Assembly (NCBI GenBank): GCA_964500895.1
Contig: CAZCQP010000040.1
Location: 1-26,547, forward strand
Direction of reading: 5' to 3'
Length of the DNA: 26,547 bases
Origin: CAZCQP01 sp964500895
Lineage (GTDB): Bacteria; Bacillota; Clostridia; Lachnospirales; JAISER01
A program made the position numbers and the translations under genes. Position 1 is the stretch's first letter, and each line of letters opens with the position of its first letter. Below the pieces are notes generated by a model, which was not told the origin of the DNA, searched no databases, and saw only the letters and a list, made by a program, of their open reading frames with translations. Positions 8,166 to 15,979 of the stretch are shown here, piece by piece.

Positions 8166-9716
8166 ATGGAGTTGTTAAAAGGCAGAGGACCTTTATGGAA
8201 AAAGGGCGACTTAGATGCGCTTATCGGCGTGTTTATAGACGGTTTTGCTAAAGTTGTTACGGCAGCCGCTGTGTTGCAGTTTTCCATTGGTGTTCCTAGC
8301 GAAGTTGTGTACGGAAAAATCATTCCGGCAATCGGTTTAACCATTTTAGTATTAAACGCCATTTTCACCCTTTACTCAAGACACTTAAACCAAAAAGAAG
8401 GCAGAGACGACTATGTGGCTTTGCCCACAGGGCTTCATGCAACCCGTGTTTTCACCTGGCTCTTTGCAATTATGACCCCTGTGTATCTGGCAACCGGTGA
8501 TGGCATTTTGGCTTGGAAAGTTGGCGTTTTCGCAAACTTACTATCAAGCATCATCTTTATCGCCACAGGCTTTATGTCTAACTGGATTCAAAAAACAATT
8601 CCTGCCGCTGCACTTTTTGGAACACTGGCAGGCGGTGCGGTTGCGTTTCTTGGGGTAAACGTTTTAAGTAAAATGTTTAACCAACCTCTTATTGCAATTG
8701 TTGCGGTACTTGTATTGCTTGTGCTTTACTTAGGAAAAATTGAAGGCAAAGTTCCTGCGCCGTTAATTTCCATTTTGCTTGGTACGGCGGTATCCTGGAT
8801 TATTGGATTTAACAATGCAGAAACCTTCCAAAAAGGGATTGAAAATGCTTATTTTGCATTGCCCGGCTTGCAGTTTGACTTTTTAAACATTCCTTATAGC
8901 CAGCTCATTCCTTTTATCGGCATTATTTTAATCTTCACCGTGCATGGTGCCATTAACTCCTTAATGGGCGTGTCTCAAGCGAATGAAGCCGGAGACAACA
9001 TTGACGCTAAAAAAAGTATTTTAATCATTGGTGTTGTCAACATTTTAAGCTGTTTCATTGGCAATCCATTCCCATTAGGTGTTTTCTGGGGACACAGCAC
9101 ATGGAAAGAATTAAAAGCCGGAACAACATACAGTATAGGTGTTGGGGCAATTTATTTAGTGTTATGCTTTTCTGGGCTTATTGCCATTATTAACGGCATT
9201 GTGCCAGAACAAGCAACACTGCCTATCTTGTTATTCATTGCATTAACAAGCGTTGCACAAGCATTTAACAAAGTGGATGCAAAATATTACGCCATTGTAG
9301 GCTTAGCCATTACAATTTCCATTATGGAAGTGATGTTTGACAAAACAGAAGCGGCCATGAAAGCTGTTTTAAACCTGGCAGGCATTAAACCTTTTGAAAT
9401 TCTGAACGGAACACCCGAACTTTACGCTGCACTGACAGCCCAGAAAATGGATGCCATCGGTTATTTATATTTAGGCAAAGGCGCAATGTTCATCAGCTTG
9501 GTTTGGGCTTCCATGTTAGTTTTTGTTATGCAAAGAGCATGGACGAAAGCGGCTGTTGCAGCATTAATTGGGGCGGCTTTCACTTATGTGGGCATGATTC
9601 ATTATTTGACCCCTACATTCGGCGTGAACGGCCAATTGGCTTTGGTTTATGTGGCTATCGCAATTACGTTCGTTGTGATGGGCATGTTTATAAAAAAAGA
9701 CAACAAAGCAGTTTAA
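8166..9716 (+). CDS. NCS2-family (AzgA-like) permease, second of a tandem pair
   Basis: A 516-residue membrane protein clearly paralogous to the preceding gene: KGDLDALIGVFIDGFAKVV at the N-terminus, ALPTGLHATRVF, ALFGTLAGGAVAFLGVNV, and VSQANEAGDNID then GNPFPLGVFWGHSTW in the substrate region. Corresponding loops differ between the two copies (EVGND versus EAGDN), so they may take different ligands or form a heteromer; this is inference. AGAGGT lies about 9 nt before the ATG. Its TAA stop at 9714-9716 abuts the left end of a MITE-like element and may be part of a target duplication. Confidence 0.82.
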   Translation: MELLKGRGPLWKKGDLDALIGVFIDGFAKVVTAAAVLQFSIGVPSEVVYGKIIPAIGLTILVLNAIFTLYSRHLNQKEGRDDYVALPTGLHATRVFTWLFAIMTPVYLATGDGILAWKVGVFANLLSSIIFIATGFMSNWIQKTIPAAALFGTLAGGAVAFLGVNVLSKMFNQPLIAIVAVLVLLVLYLGKIEGKVPAPLISILLGTAVSWIIGFNNAETFQKGIENAYFALPGLQFDFLNIPYSQLIPFIGIILIFTVHGAINSLMGVSQANEAGDNIDAKKSILIIGVVNILSCFIGNPFPLGVFWGHSTWKELKAGTTYSIGVGAIYLVLCFSGLIAIINGIVPEQATLPILLFIALTSVAQAFNKVDAKYYAIVGLAITISIMEVMFDKTEAAMKAVLNLAGIKPFEILNGTPELYAALTAQKMDAIGYLYLGKGAMFISLVWASMLVFVMQRAWTKAAVAALIGAAFTYVGMIHYLTPTFGVNGQLALVYVAIAITFVVMGMFIKKDNKAV

Positions 9717-9938
9717 GAGCCTGTATTAATAATAAGGAATGCAGGATTTTCGAGCAAATTTTTTGCCAGCTCAGCACGTTTGCTACACAAACGCCGCACC
9801 TTTGGTGCGTCCGGCCTTCTTGCCGGTGCATCAAGGCAAATTTTCGCAGGAATACCCTTGAGGTATTTCAAGAAAATTTAACGCAGTATGGCATAAAATT
9901 TGCCGAAAAGGCGGCGTTTCGTTTATGAATACAGGTTC
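9717..9938. mobile_element. MITE-like element with terminal inverted repeats
   Basis: About 222 bp bounded by GAGCCTGTATT (9717-9727) and AATACAGGTTC (9928-9938), an 11-bp terminal inverted repeat with one mismatch. The flanks read TAA on both sides (9714-9716 and 9939-9941), a likely 3-bp target duplication. The interior is highly self-complementary: CGCACC/GGTGCG, CCGGC/GCCGG, AATACC/GGTATT, AAATTTTC/GAAAATTT, and a subterminal pair around GCAAATTTT near 9754 and AAAATTTGCC near 9896. It encodes no transposase. A 141-codon frame starting inside the permease gene and running across it is not credible as a gene. Confidence 0.75.
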
Positions 9939-9967
9939 TAATTTAAAAATAAGAGGGGATTATGAAC

Positions 9968-10954
9968 ATGAGTAATTTAGCAAGAATTGATTTTAAAGCA
10001 GAAAAAATTAAATTACAAACTATATTCAACAACGAAGCATTATTAAAATCCTTTAAATTTTCAGACGTACAATGCGACAAGATTCAAGAAGTGTATGGCC
10101 AGCAAATTAAATTCGGGGATATGCCGGAAGACAGACCTTACAACTATGCCATGTACGTGATGTCCATGGACGGCAAAATTGCATACGGCACAAGTGTTCA
10201 CGGCCCATACATTGCGGCAACCAACGTGTTAGATATGGACGGCGGCGACGCAGACTTTTGGATGCTTAGCTTAACAAGAGCCGTTGCAGACGCAACCATC
10301 AAAGGGGCAAACATGCTTGCAAGAGAACCTAAGCACACAGCCCACGTTTTTGATGAAGCTTTAGTGCAAGCAAGACTCAAAGCAGGCAAACCAAGCTGCC
10401 CCATCCATGTGATCATTTCCCTGGACGGCACAGACCTTCCTTTTGACCACAGAATTTTTAAGGAAGAAGAAGTACCGGTGATGATTATTACATCACCGGA
10501 AGGCGAAAAGTACATTAAAGAAAAAGACGGCGGAAACAAGCCTTATAAGTTCTTTAGCTTTGGCACAGAAGCGCCTACGAAAGAGGCAATCAACAAAGAT
10601 ATGTTCACAGCAGCTGATGTTGTTGTTATCAGTGCAGGGGAAGGCCGTTCACTGAACAATCGCCACATTATGAAAGCGCTTAAACTGGCAGGCATTGAAA
10701 CGTGCACCATTGAATCTCCGGTTTACACACATGTGCTTTTAAGAGAAGGCATGATGGACGAAATGTGGCTGAACTACTCCATCGTTTACTCTGGCGGGGA
10801 AGGACGCAGCCTTGGGGAAAACATGCCAGGCTTCACACACCTGGAACACCCCCATGGTGAAATTATTACATTGCAAATGCACTCCCCATCTTTCTTGTAT
10901 GCAAGATTTAAAATGCATTTGGGGTTAGTGGCGCCTGAACTGGCAATGAAGTAA
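9968..10954 (+). CDS. RibD C-terminal / dihydrofolate-reductase-fold reductase
   Basis: The central part reads RPYNYAMYVMSMDGKIA (about residue 56-72), the RibD_C/DHFR-like opening strand and substrate loop, followed by TRAVADATIKGANMLARE and later VVISAGEGRSLNNRHIM and YSGGEGRSL near the C-terminus, typical NADPH-side loops of this family. RibD_C enzymes reduce pyrimidine or pterin-like substrates with NAD(P)H. There is no deaminase domain and no other riboflavin gene nearby, so this is probably not RibD. ATG 9968 is preferred over ATG 9962 because AGAGGGG at 9952-9958 gives a normal 9-nt spacing. It is the third gene of the LacI-controlled permease operon, separated now by the MITE-like insertion; a role in reducing the imported heterocycle is inferred. 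Confidence 0.78.
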   Translation: MSNLARIDFKAEKIKLQTIFNNEALLKSFKFSDVQCDKIQEVYGQQIKFGDMPEDRPYNYAMYVMSMDGKIAYGTSVHGPYIAATNVLDMDGGDADFWMLSLTRAVADATIKGANMLAREPKHTAHVFDEALVQARLKAGKPSCPIHVIISLDGTDLPFDHRIFKEEEVPVMIITSPEGEKYIKEKDGGNKPYKFFSFGTEAPTKEAINKDMFTAADVVVISAGEGRSLNNRHIMKALKLAGIETCTIESPVYTHVLLREGMMDEMWLNYSIVYSGGEGRSLGENMPGFTHLEHPHGEIITLQMHSPSFLYARFKMHLGLVAPELAMK

Positions 10955-10988
10955 GTGAAAGTGAAGTAGAAAAAGGTTGTGAAATGGG

Positions 10989-11022
10989 AAGAGGCAGTTC
11001 GCTGGGGCGAACTGCCTCTTTG
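10989..11022 (+). terminator. Terminator after the reductase gene
   Basis: A perfect 14-bp GC-rich stem (10989-11002 with 11007-11020) around a TGGG loop. The T tail is short (TTTG), so termination may be partial. Confidence 0.7.
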
Positions 11023-11062
11023 TCTACGCATGAAATTTATTGATTAGAGTAGACTATTGCTG

Positions 11063-11281
11063 TTATCTTGCATAAAGATTTCTTACACTTCTGTTGATAA
11101 AGGAATTTAAGCCAGAACCGCTTTGTGCCAACATTTTCATATGTTCTATGTTTTGTGAGCCAGCACTTTGATATGTATATGCATATATTGCGCCTGTTGA
11201 AAATTGAACATTAATGTAGTCTGGTCCAATTTCATAAGCATATACGCCTGAGGTGCCGTTTTGATTTTGGTATAATAGCAT
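11063..11281 (-). CDS. KTSC-domain small protein
   Basis: A 72-residue protein. YINVQFSTGAIYAY followed by GSGLNSFINRSVR fits the KTSC domain, whose signature is a small beta hairpin (x-V-x-F-x-x-G-x-x-Y) then a Gly/Ser-rich segment and an F-[IN]-x-x-I-type end. KTSC proteins are of unclear function and are sometimes linked to RNA or lysyl-tRNA synthetase-like proteins. A strong AAGGAGG precedes the ATG on the minus strand, and a TATAAT-like -10 lies at 11328-11323, so it has its own promoter. It stands alone between two plus-strand operons. Confidence 0.7.
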   Translation of the reverse strand: MLLYQNQNGTSGVYAYEIGPDYINVQFSTGAIYAYTYQSAGSQNIEHMKMLAQSGSGLNSFINRSVRNLYAR

Positions 11282-11586
11282 CTATTGTCCTCCTTTCTTG
11301 CTTTAATTTGATTATAGATATAATTATAACATATAATAAAAACAAAATAAACTAAAATATTCCATAAATAGGCATGTAAAGTGCTGTGAAAGTAATAGAT
11401 TTCAAATATAGCTACTATCAACAAGTTTCAGTCAGTATTTTACAGCCTATTTTTTATTTTTTGTATCAAGCTCATTGTTTAGATATTCATGTACCAAATC
11501 AACTTTTGAACTAAAGGCGAATGGTTAAAAAGCCTTAAATATGCTTTGAAACTCCAGTATTATCATGCATTATGCGGATGTAGGGC

Positions 11587-11615
11587 TTGTACATTCCCTT
11601 TAATTATGGTAAAAT
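11587..11615 (+). promoter_or_regulatory. Promoter of the SDR/GcvP-like operon
   Basis: TTGTAC (11587-11592), a 17-bp spacer and TAAAAT (11610-11615), 40 bp before the GTG start. Confidence 0.7.
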
Positions 11616-11622
11616 ATACCAT
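11606..11622. promoter_or_regulatory. Palindromic operator candidate over the -10 box
   Basis: ATGGTAAAATATACCAT contains perfect 6-bp arms (ATGGTA/TACCAT) separated by 5 bp and covers the -10 hexamer. A repressor site is the natural reading; no regulator gene is adjacent in this window, so the binding protein is unknown. Confidence 0.5.
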
Positions 11623-11654
11623 GCTATCCTAATTTCTGCAAGGGAGATGGTGAT

Positions 11655-12440
11655 GTGCTTTACAAAAAAGATGTGCTAAATTTATCCGGCAAGGTGGCGG
11701 TGATTACCGGGGCAGCCGGGGGCATCGGTCTGGGGGCGGCCCAGCTATTGTCTGCATACGGCGCCAAGGTGGCCATGCTGGATTTAAATGCCCAGTTGGG
11801 GCAGGCCGAGGCGGATGCCATTAACGCCGAAGAAGGCCGAACTGCCAAGTTTTACCCCTGCGACGTAACCAGTTTGGAAGCGGTGCAAGGCGTCATAGAG
11901 CAGGTGGACAAAGATTTCGGCCGCATTGATATTTTGTTCAACAATGCCGGAGTGACCTTCCGCAAAGACGTGGTGGGCCTGGAAGAACGGGAATGGGACT
12001 TGGTGCTGGACGTTTCCTTAAAAGGGGCGTACCTGGTGTCTAAGTTTGTGGTGCCCATCATGGCCAGAGGTGGCGGCGGCAGCATCATCAACACCGGCTC
12101 CGGCTGGGGGCTTAAAGGAGGCGACCTGGCGGCGGCGTATTGTGCGGCCAAAGGGGGCCTTGTGAACTTAACCCGAGCCATGGCCATCGACCACGGCCCT
12201 CAAAACATTCGTGTGAACAGCGTAAACCCTGGCGACACAGACACGGCGCTGCTGCGGGAAGAAGGCCGCCAGCTTGGCCAGGAAGTGAACGGTTTCCTGA
12301 AAGATTCTGCCAAAGGCCGCCCGCTGGAAAGGCTGGGCACACCTGAAGATATTGCCAATGTGGTACTGTTTTTGGCCAGCGACTTATCCGTGTGGATGTC
12401 CGGGGCCGCCATTGTCATTGACGGAGGTGGCATTGCATAA
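11655..12440 (+). CDS. Short-chain dehydrogenase/reductase (SDR)
   Basis: A 261-residue classical SDR: TGAAGGIG cofactor loop at 18-25, NNAG at 96-99, Ser149, and Tyr162-x3-Lys166. Asp43 at the end of the second strand favours NAD over NADP. The C-terminus GGIA is of the usual kind. The GTG start follows AAGGGAG with about 8-nt spacing. Its TAA stop shares one base with the ATG of the next gene, so it is translationally coupled to the GcvPA-like subunit. The SDR presumably oxidises or reduces a carbonyl/hydroxyl on the same metabolite the GcvP-like pair handles; this is inference. The gene is noticeably GC-richer than the operons on either side. Confidence 0.88.
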   Translation: MLYKKDVLNLSGKVAVITGAAGGIGLGAAQLLSAYGAKVAMLDLNAQLGQAEADAINAEEGRTAKFYPCDVTSLEAVQGVIEQVDKDFGRIDILFNNAGVTFRKDVVGLEEREWDLVLDVSLKGAYLVSKFVVPIMARGGGGSIINTGSGWGLKGGDLAAAYCAAKGGLVNLTRAMAIDHGPQNIRVNSVNPGDTDTALLREEGRQLGQEVNGFLKDSAKGRPLERLGTPEDIANVVLFLASDLSVWMSGAAIVIDGGGIA

Positions 12441-13849
12441 TGAAGGGCTTAAAGAACCATCCTTACATACCCAATTCTAACCCAGAGGTACAGCAGGACA
12501 TGCTGGCGGCCATCGGGTTAAACTGTTTGGAGGATTTGCACCAGGAAGTGCCCGAAGAAATTAAGTTTAAGGGCACCATGAAAATCCCTGCACCTATTTT
12601 GTCTGAATACGAGCTAAAACGCCACATTGAAGGCATTTTGGCTAAAAATAAAACCTGCGCCGAGAACCTGAACTTTTTAGGCGGCGGGTGCTGGCAGCAT
12701 TATGTGCCGGCCATTTGTGATGAAATCAACAGCCGGGGCGAGTTTTTAACCGCATACGGCGGCGAAGTGTATAACGATTTTGGGCGTTTCCAAGCCCTTT
12801 TTGAATATGAAAGCCTGATGGCGGAGCTGTTGGACATAGACGTGGTGAACGTACCCACCATGGACTGGGGACAAGCCGCCGCAACGGCCATTCGCATGGC
12901 CACCCGCATAACAGGCAAACTGCATGTGCTGGTGCCGGAAACCATTTCTCCCGACCGTTTTCTCATTATCAACAACTATACCAAACCCCGCATTACCCTT
13001 GAAAAAGTGGCTTTTTGCCCGGAAACAGGGGAAATGGATTTAAATGATTTAAAACAAAAGCTTTCGGATAAAACCGCTTGCGTCTACTTTGAAAACCCCT
13101 CCTATTTGGGATTTTTAGAAACCCAGGGCCAGCAAATTGCAGACATGGTGCATGAAGCCGGTGGGCTGCTGGTGGTGGGGGTAGACCCCATTTCTCTTGG
13201 GGTTGTTGCGCCCCCCAGCCATTATGGGGCAGACATCATCTGCGGTGACGTGCAGCCTTTAGGTGTACACATGAACTACGGCGGTGGACAGTGCGGCTTT
13301 ATCGCTACTCGGGACGAGGAAAAATTCATTATGGAGTATCCTTCCCGGCTGTTCGGCATTGCGCCCACCAGCCAGCCCGGAGAATATGGCTTCGGGGACG
13401 TGGCCTATGACCGCACCTCCTTTGGCCACCACCGGGAGAAAGGCAAGGAATACGTGGGCACTCAAGCCGCCCTTTGGGGCATCACCGCAGGGGTGTACCT
13501 GTCTTTGATGGGGCCACAGGGCATGGGGGAAGTGGGCCGTGCCATTCTTCAAAAGAACGCTTACGCTAAAAAGGAAATGGATGCCATTGACAAGGTGAAC
13601 GTGCTGCCTTTAAGCAAGGGCGCATTTAAAGAGTTTGTGGTGGACTTTAATGCAACCGGCATGACCGTTGCGGACATTAATAAAAAGCTGCTGGAATACA
13701 ACATCTTTGGCGGCAAGGATTTGTCTAAAGAGTTTCCACAGCTGGGGCAATGTGCCTTGTATTGTGTGACGGAAATCCACCTAAAAGCGGACATTGACCG
13801 GCTGACAGATGCTTTAAAAGCCATTGTGAAGGGAGGCGCTGGGCAATGA
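12440..13849 (+). CDS. Divergent glycine dehydrogenase (decarboxylating) subunit 1-like protein (GcvPA-like)
   Basis: 469 residues, slightly longer than usual GcvPA. The opening HPYIPNSNPEVQQDMLAAIG and NFLGGGCWQHYVPAI follow the GcvPA plan, as does the FQALFEYESLMAELLDIDV segment. However the loop that in GcvPA reads AYTPYQPEISQG is here AYGGEVYNDFGR (105-116), and the usual YDGATA is TMDWGQAAAT (140-149). These loops line the PLP/glycine site in the P-protein, so substrate specificity is probably changed. It overlaps the following GcvPB-like gene by ATGA, as expected for obligate heteromeric subunits. No gcvT, gcvH or lpd is near. The fold assignment is confident; assignment as a true glycine decarboxylase is not. 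Confidence 0.75.
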   Translation: MKGLKNHPYIPNSNPEVQQDMLAAIGLNCLEDLHQEVPEEIKFKGTMKIPAPILSEYELKRHIEGILAKNKTCAENLNFLGGGCWQHYVPAICDEINSRGEFLTAYGGEVYNDFGRFQALFEYESLMAELLDIDVVNVPTMDWGQAAATAIRMATRITGKLHVLVPETISPDRFLIINNYTKPRITLEKVAFCPETGEMDLNDLKQKLSDKTACVYFENPSYLGFLETQGQQIADMVHEAGGLLVVGVDPISLGVVAPPSHYGADIICGDVQPLGVHMNYGGGQCGFIATRDEEKFIMEYPSRLFGIAPTSQPGEYGFGDVAYDRTSFGHHREKGKEYVGTQAALWGITAGVYLSLMGPQGMGEVGRAILQKNAYAKKEMDAIDKVNVLPLSKGAFKEFVVDFNATGMTVADINKKLLEYNIFGGKDLSKEFPQLGQCALYCVTEIHLKADIDRLTDALKAIVKGGAGQ

Positions 13850-15402
13850 AAAAAGTGGACAGATCCAACCCCGTTCGGGACTTTCACCAAGCCAAGTGGG
13901 ATGAGCCCATCATTTTCGAGCTGACCTGCCCGGGTGAGCGTGGGGTGTTGCCACCTCAAGCAGAAGAAGCGGTGGCACAGGCCGCCGGGGACCCAGAAGC
14001 GCTGCTGCCTGAAAAGATGCGCAGAAAAACTGCGCCTAAGTTGCCAGAAGTGGCCCAGCACCGGGTGTTGCGCCATTACACACGGCTTTCTCAAGAAACT
14101 TTGGGGGCAGACGTAAATCTGGAAATTGGCCAGGGCACCTGTACGGTGAAATACAGCCCCAAAGTGAATGAAGCGCTGGCCAGAAACCCACGGATGACGG
14201 AACTGCACCCCTCCCAAGACACGGAGACGGTGCAGGGCATCTTGCAAATCATGCATGAAACCGAGCAATATATGAAAGAAATTTCCGGCATGGACCGGTT
14301 CTCCTTCCAGCCCAGCGGCGGCAGCCAAGCCATTTTAACCATGGCTTCCGTGATGCAGGCACACTTTGCGAAAAAAGGGGAGGGGGATACCCGAAACGAG
14401 GTCATTACCACCTTGTATTCCCATCCGTCCGATGCAGCCGCACCGGCAGTTTTGGACTATAAAATCATTTACATTCCCCCGGACAAAGACGGCTACCCGG
14501 ATTTGGACGCTTTCAAGGCCGCAGTGGGGCCAAACACTGCCGGATTCTTTGTGGCCAACCCAGAAGACACTGGGGTATACAACAAGCGGGTGCTGGAATT
14601 TACCCGGCTAACCCATGAAGCAGGGGGCTTGTGCTGTTACGACCAAGCCAACGCCAACGGCCTGCTGGGGGTAACCCGGGCGAAAGAAGCTGGGTTCGAC
14701 ATGTGCTTCTTTAACTTGCACAAAACATTTTCCACCCCACACGGTTGCGGCGGCCCAGCAGTGGGTGCCATTGGTGTAACAGAAGCGCTGGCTGGATTTT
14801 TGCCGGCTCCGCTGGTGAGCAAAACGGACAGTGGCTATACCCTGGACTACGATTTGCCCGATTCCATTGGCAAAGTAAGAAGCTTTGTTGGGGTGGCGCA
14901 AGTGGTGTTAAAAGCTTACGCCTGGATTCGGAGCCTTGGGCCGGAAGGGCTGTATGAAGCGGCCAAAGTGGCGGTATTGAACAATAACTACATGTTCCAA
15001 AAGCTGACAGCGTTGGAAGGTGTGGATGCCCTATACATTCCGGGCAAGCAGCGGATTGAACAGGTGCGGTATACGCTGGCCAAGATGAAAGCCGACACAG
15101 GCATTGGCAGTGACGACATTCAGCGGCGGATGATGGATTTTGGCACTCATTACTGGATGAGCCATCACCCCTTCTACATTGACGAACCCATGACCCTGGA
15201 ACCGACGGAAACCCCATCTAAGGCGGACTTGGACGAATACATTGCCATTCTAAGCCATGTGATTCGGGAAGCTTACGAGAACCCAGAAGTCTTTAAGGAA
15301 GCCCCCCACCGCAGTGTTAGCCACCGGGTGGATGAATCCGGCATGGACGACCCGGCCAAGTGGGCCATTACCTGGCGGTTGTATCAGCAGAAATATTGTT
15401 GA
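13846..15402 (+). CDS. Divergent glycine dehydrogenase (decarboxylating) subunit 2-like protein (GcvPB-like)
   Basis: 518 residues. The PLP-lysine motif NLHKTFSTPHGCGGPAVG is intact (Lys293), and KYSPKVNEALARNP followed by LHPSQDTETVQGILQIM matches GcvPB. Other active-site signatures are rewritten: canonical PLGSCTMKYNP is IGQGTCTVKYSP, PAAGAHGE is PSGGSQAI, SAHGTNPAS is YSHPSDAAA, and DGANLNA is DQANANG. It should bind PLP and pair with the upstream subunit, but probably acts on something other than, or in addition to, glycine. It is longer than typical GcvPB (~480), with an extended C-terminus. It is the last gene of the operon and is followed by a bidirectional terminator. Confidence 0.75.
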   Translation: MKKVDRSNPVRDFHQAKWDEPIIFELTCPGERGVLPPQAEEAVAQAAGDPEALLPEKMRRKTAPKLPEVAQHRVLRHYTRLSQETLGADVNLEIGQGTCTVKYSPKVNEALARNPRMTELHPSQDTETVQGILQIMHETEQYMKEISGMDRFSFQPSGGSQAILTMASVMQAHFAKKGEGDTRNEVITTLYSHPSDAAAPAVLDYKIIYIPPDKDGYPDLDAFKAAVGPNTAGFFVANPEDTGVYNKRVLEFTRLTHEAGGLCCYDQANANGLLGVTRAKEAGFDMCFFNLHKTFSTPHGCGGPAVGAIGVTEALAGFLPAPLVSKTDSGYTLDYDLPDSIGKVRSFVGVAQVVLKAYAWIRSLGPEGLYEAAKVAVLNNNYMFQKLTALEGVDALYIPGKQRIEQVRYTLAKMKADTGIGSDDIQRRMMDFGTHYWMSHHPFYIDEPMTLEPTETPSKADLDEYIAILSHVIREAYENPEVFKEAPHRSVSHRVDESGMDDPAKWAITWRLYQQKYC

Positions 15403-15413
15403 AACTTAGCATG

Positions 15414-15455
15414 AAAAAAGGCTGTGCCACAAGAAAACGTGGCACAGCCTTTTTT
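15414..15455. terminator. Bidirectional terminator between convergent operons
   Basis: A perfect 17-bp stem (15414-15430 with 15439-15455) that includes six A on the left and six T on the right, with an 8-nt loop. It serves the GcvPB-like gene on the plus strand and the yjbQ-type gene on the minus strand. Confidence 0.92.
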
Positions 15456-15463
15456 GTCGTGGG

Positions 15464-15979
15464 TTATTCCCCCATCACCATCACATGGCAGAGGCGGTCA
15501 CGCACACGGTTTTGGTCCCAATCAATAAAGTAGATGGAGCCTACAGAGCCTATTTTTACTTGCCCCTGTTCAATAATAAATGTTTCACTTGCCCCAAACA
15601 AGGAAGCACGAATATGGGCATCCCCGTTCAATATGGTGCCAGGGTCGGTGGGGTAGTTGGGATCGTCCAAGCCCATTAAAAATTCTAGGTGTTTCGGGCC
15701 GGGATAGCGGTAGTCTGTGTTTTCGGTCAGCTCTCTGGGTACAATTTTATCCAGAATACGGTTTAAATCCACTTGCAAAAACTCGTCACCGTTAAAGTCT
15801 GTATCATGCACAAACTCTTCAAAAATGACAGAGCATGTGGTATGGGGAGACTGTACCACACAAATGCCGTTAGAAACCCCGCTTTGTTCAAGAATGGCTT
15901 TCACCTGTTGGGTTACATTGTGGTAGGACGGCCTGCCCCCGTTGGAAGTTAAGCGCACGGTATCTTTAAATATTTTCAT
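15464..15979 (-). CDS. YjbQ/UPF0047-family protein (secondary thiamine-phosphate synthase type)
   Basis: A 171-residue protein with the family signatures SPHTTCSVIFEE, NGDAHIRASLFG and the C-terminal GSIYFIDWDQNRVRDR. YjbQ proteins have weak thiamine-phosphate synthase activity in some species, but the physiological role is debated. ATG 15979 is preferred to ATG 15985 because AAGGAG lies 8 nt before the former and almost touches the latter. The start overlaps the 3' end of the TIM gene, so it is the last gene of a coupled four-gene minus-strand operon. Its link to sugar catabolism is unexplained. Confidence 0.85.
   Translation of the reverse strand: MKIFKDTVRLTSNGGRPSYHNVTQQVKAILEQSGVSNGICVVQSPHTTCSVIFEEFVHDTDFNGDEFLQVDLNRILDKIVPRELTENTDYRYPGPKHLEFLMGLDDPNYPTDPGTILNGDAHIRASLFGASETFIIEQGQVKIGSVGSIYFIDWDQNRVRDRLCHVMVMGE

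Larger units (their letters stand above)
11282..11654. other. AT-rich intergenic region
   Basis: 373 bp without a credible gene. It holds the minus-strand promoter and ribosome site of the KTSC gene on the left (TATAAT on the minus strand at 11328-11323) and the plus-strand promoter of the SDR operon on the right (11587-11615). The middle is AT-rich with only weak hairpins. A hydrophobic minus-strand frame (11146-11424) overlaps the KTSC gene and has no good ribosome site. Confidence 0.6.

Noticed and set aside
9503..9928. 141-codon plus-strand frame across the permease end and MITE-like element
   Set aside because: It begins within the permease in another frame; its C-terminal half is just translation of the structured repeat.
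9717..9938. Riboswitch between the second permease and the reductase
   Set aside because: The matching terminal repeats and TAA duplication fit an inserted element better, and it matches no riboswitch consensus I know; not fully excluded.
11146..11424. 92-codon hydrophobic minus-strand frame overlapping the KTSC gene
   Set aside because: No ribosome site, overlaps a gene with a strong AAGGAGG, and AT-rich DNA readily gives such hydrophobic frames.
13561..14328. 255-codon minus-strand open frame opposite the GcvPA/GcvPB-like genes
   Set aside because: It is antisense to two genes with clear family motifs, lacks domain features, and is explained by the high GC of the region.
14711..15217. 168-codon minus-strand frame opposite the GcvPB-like gene
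   Set aside because: Shadow of the GcvPB-like coding sequence; no ribosome site and no recognisable domain.
11655..15402. Annotating the operon as the standard glycine cleavage system
   Set aside because: No T-, H- or L-protein is present and several P-protein active-site motifs are changed.
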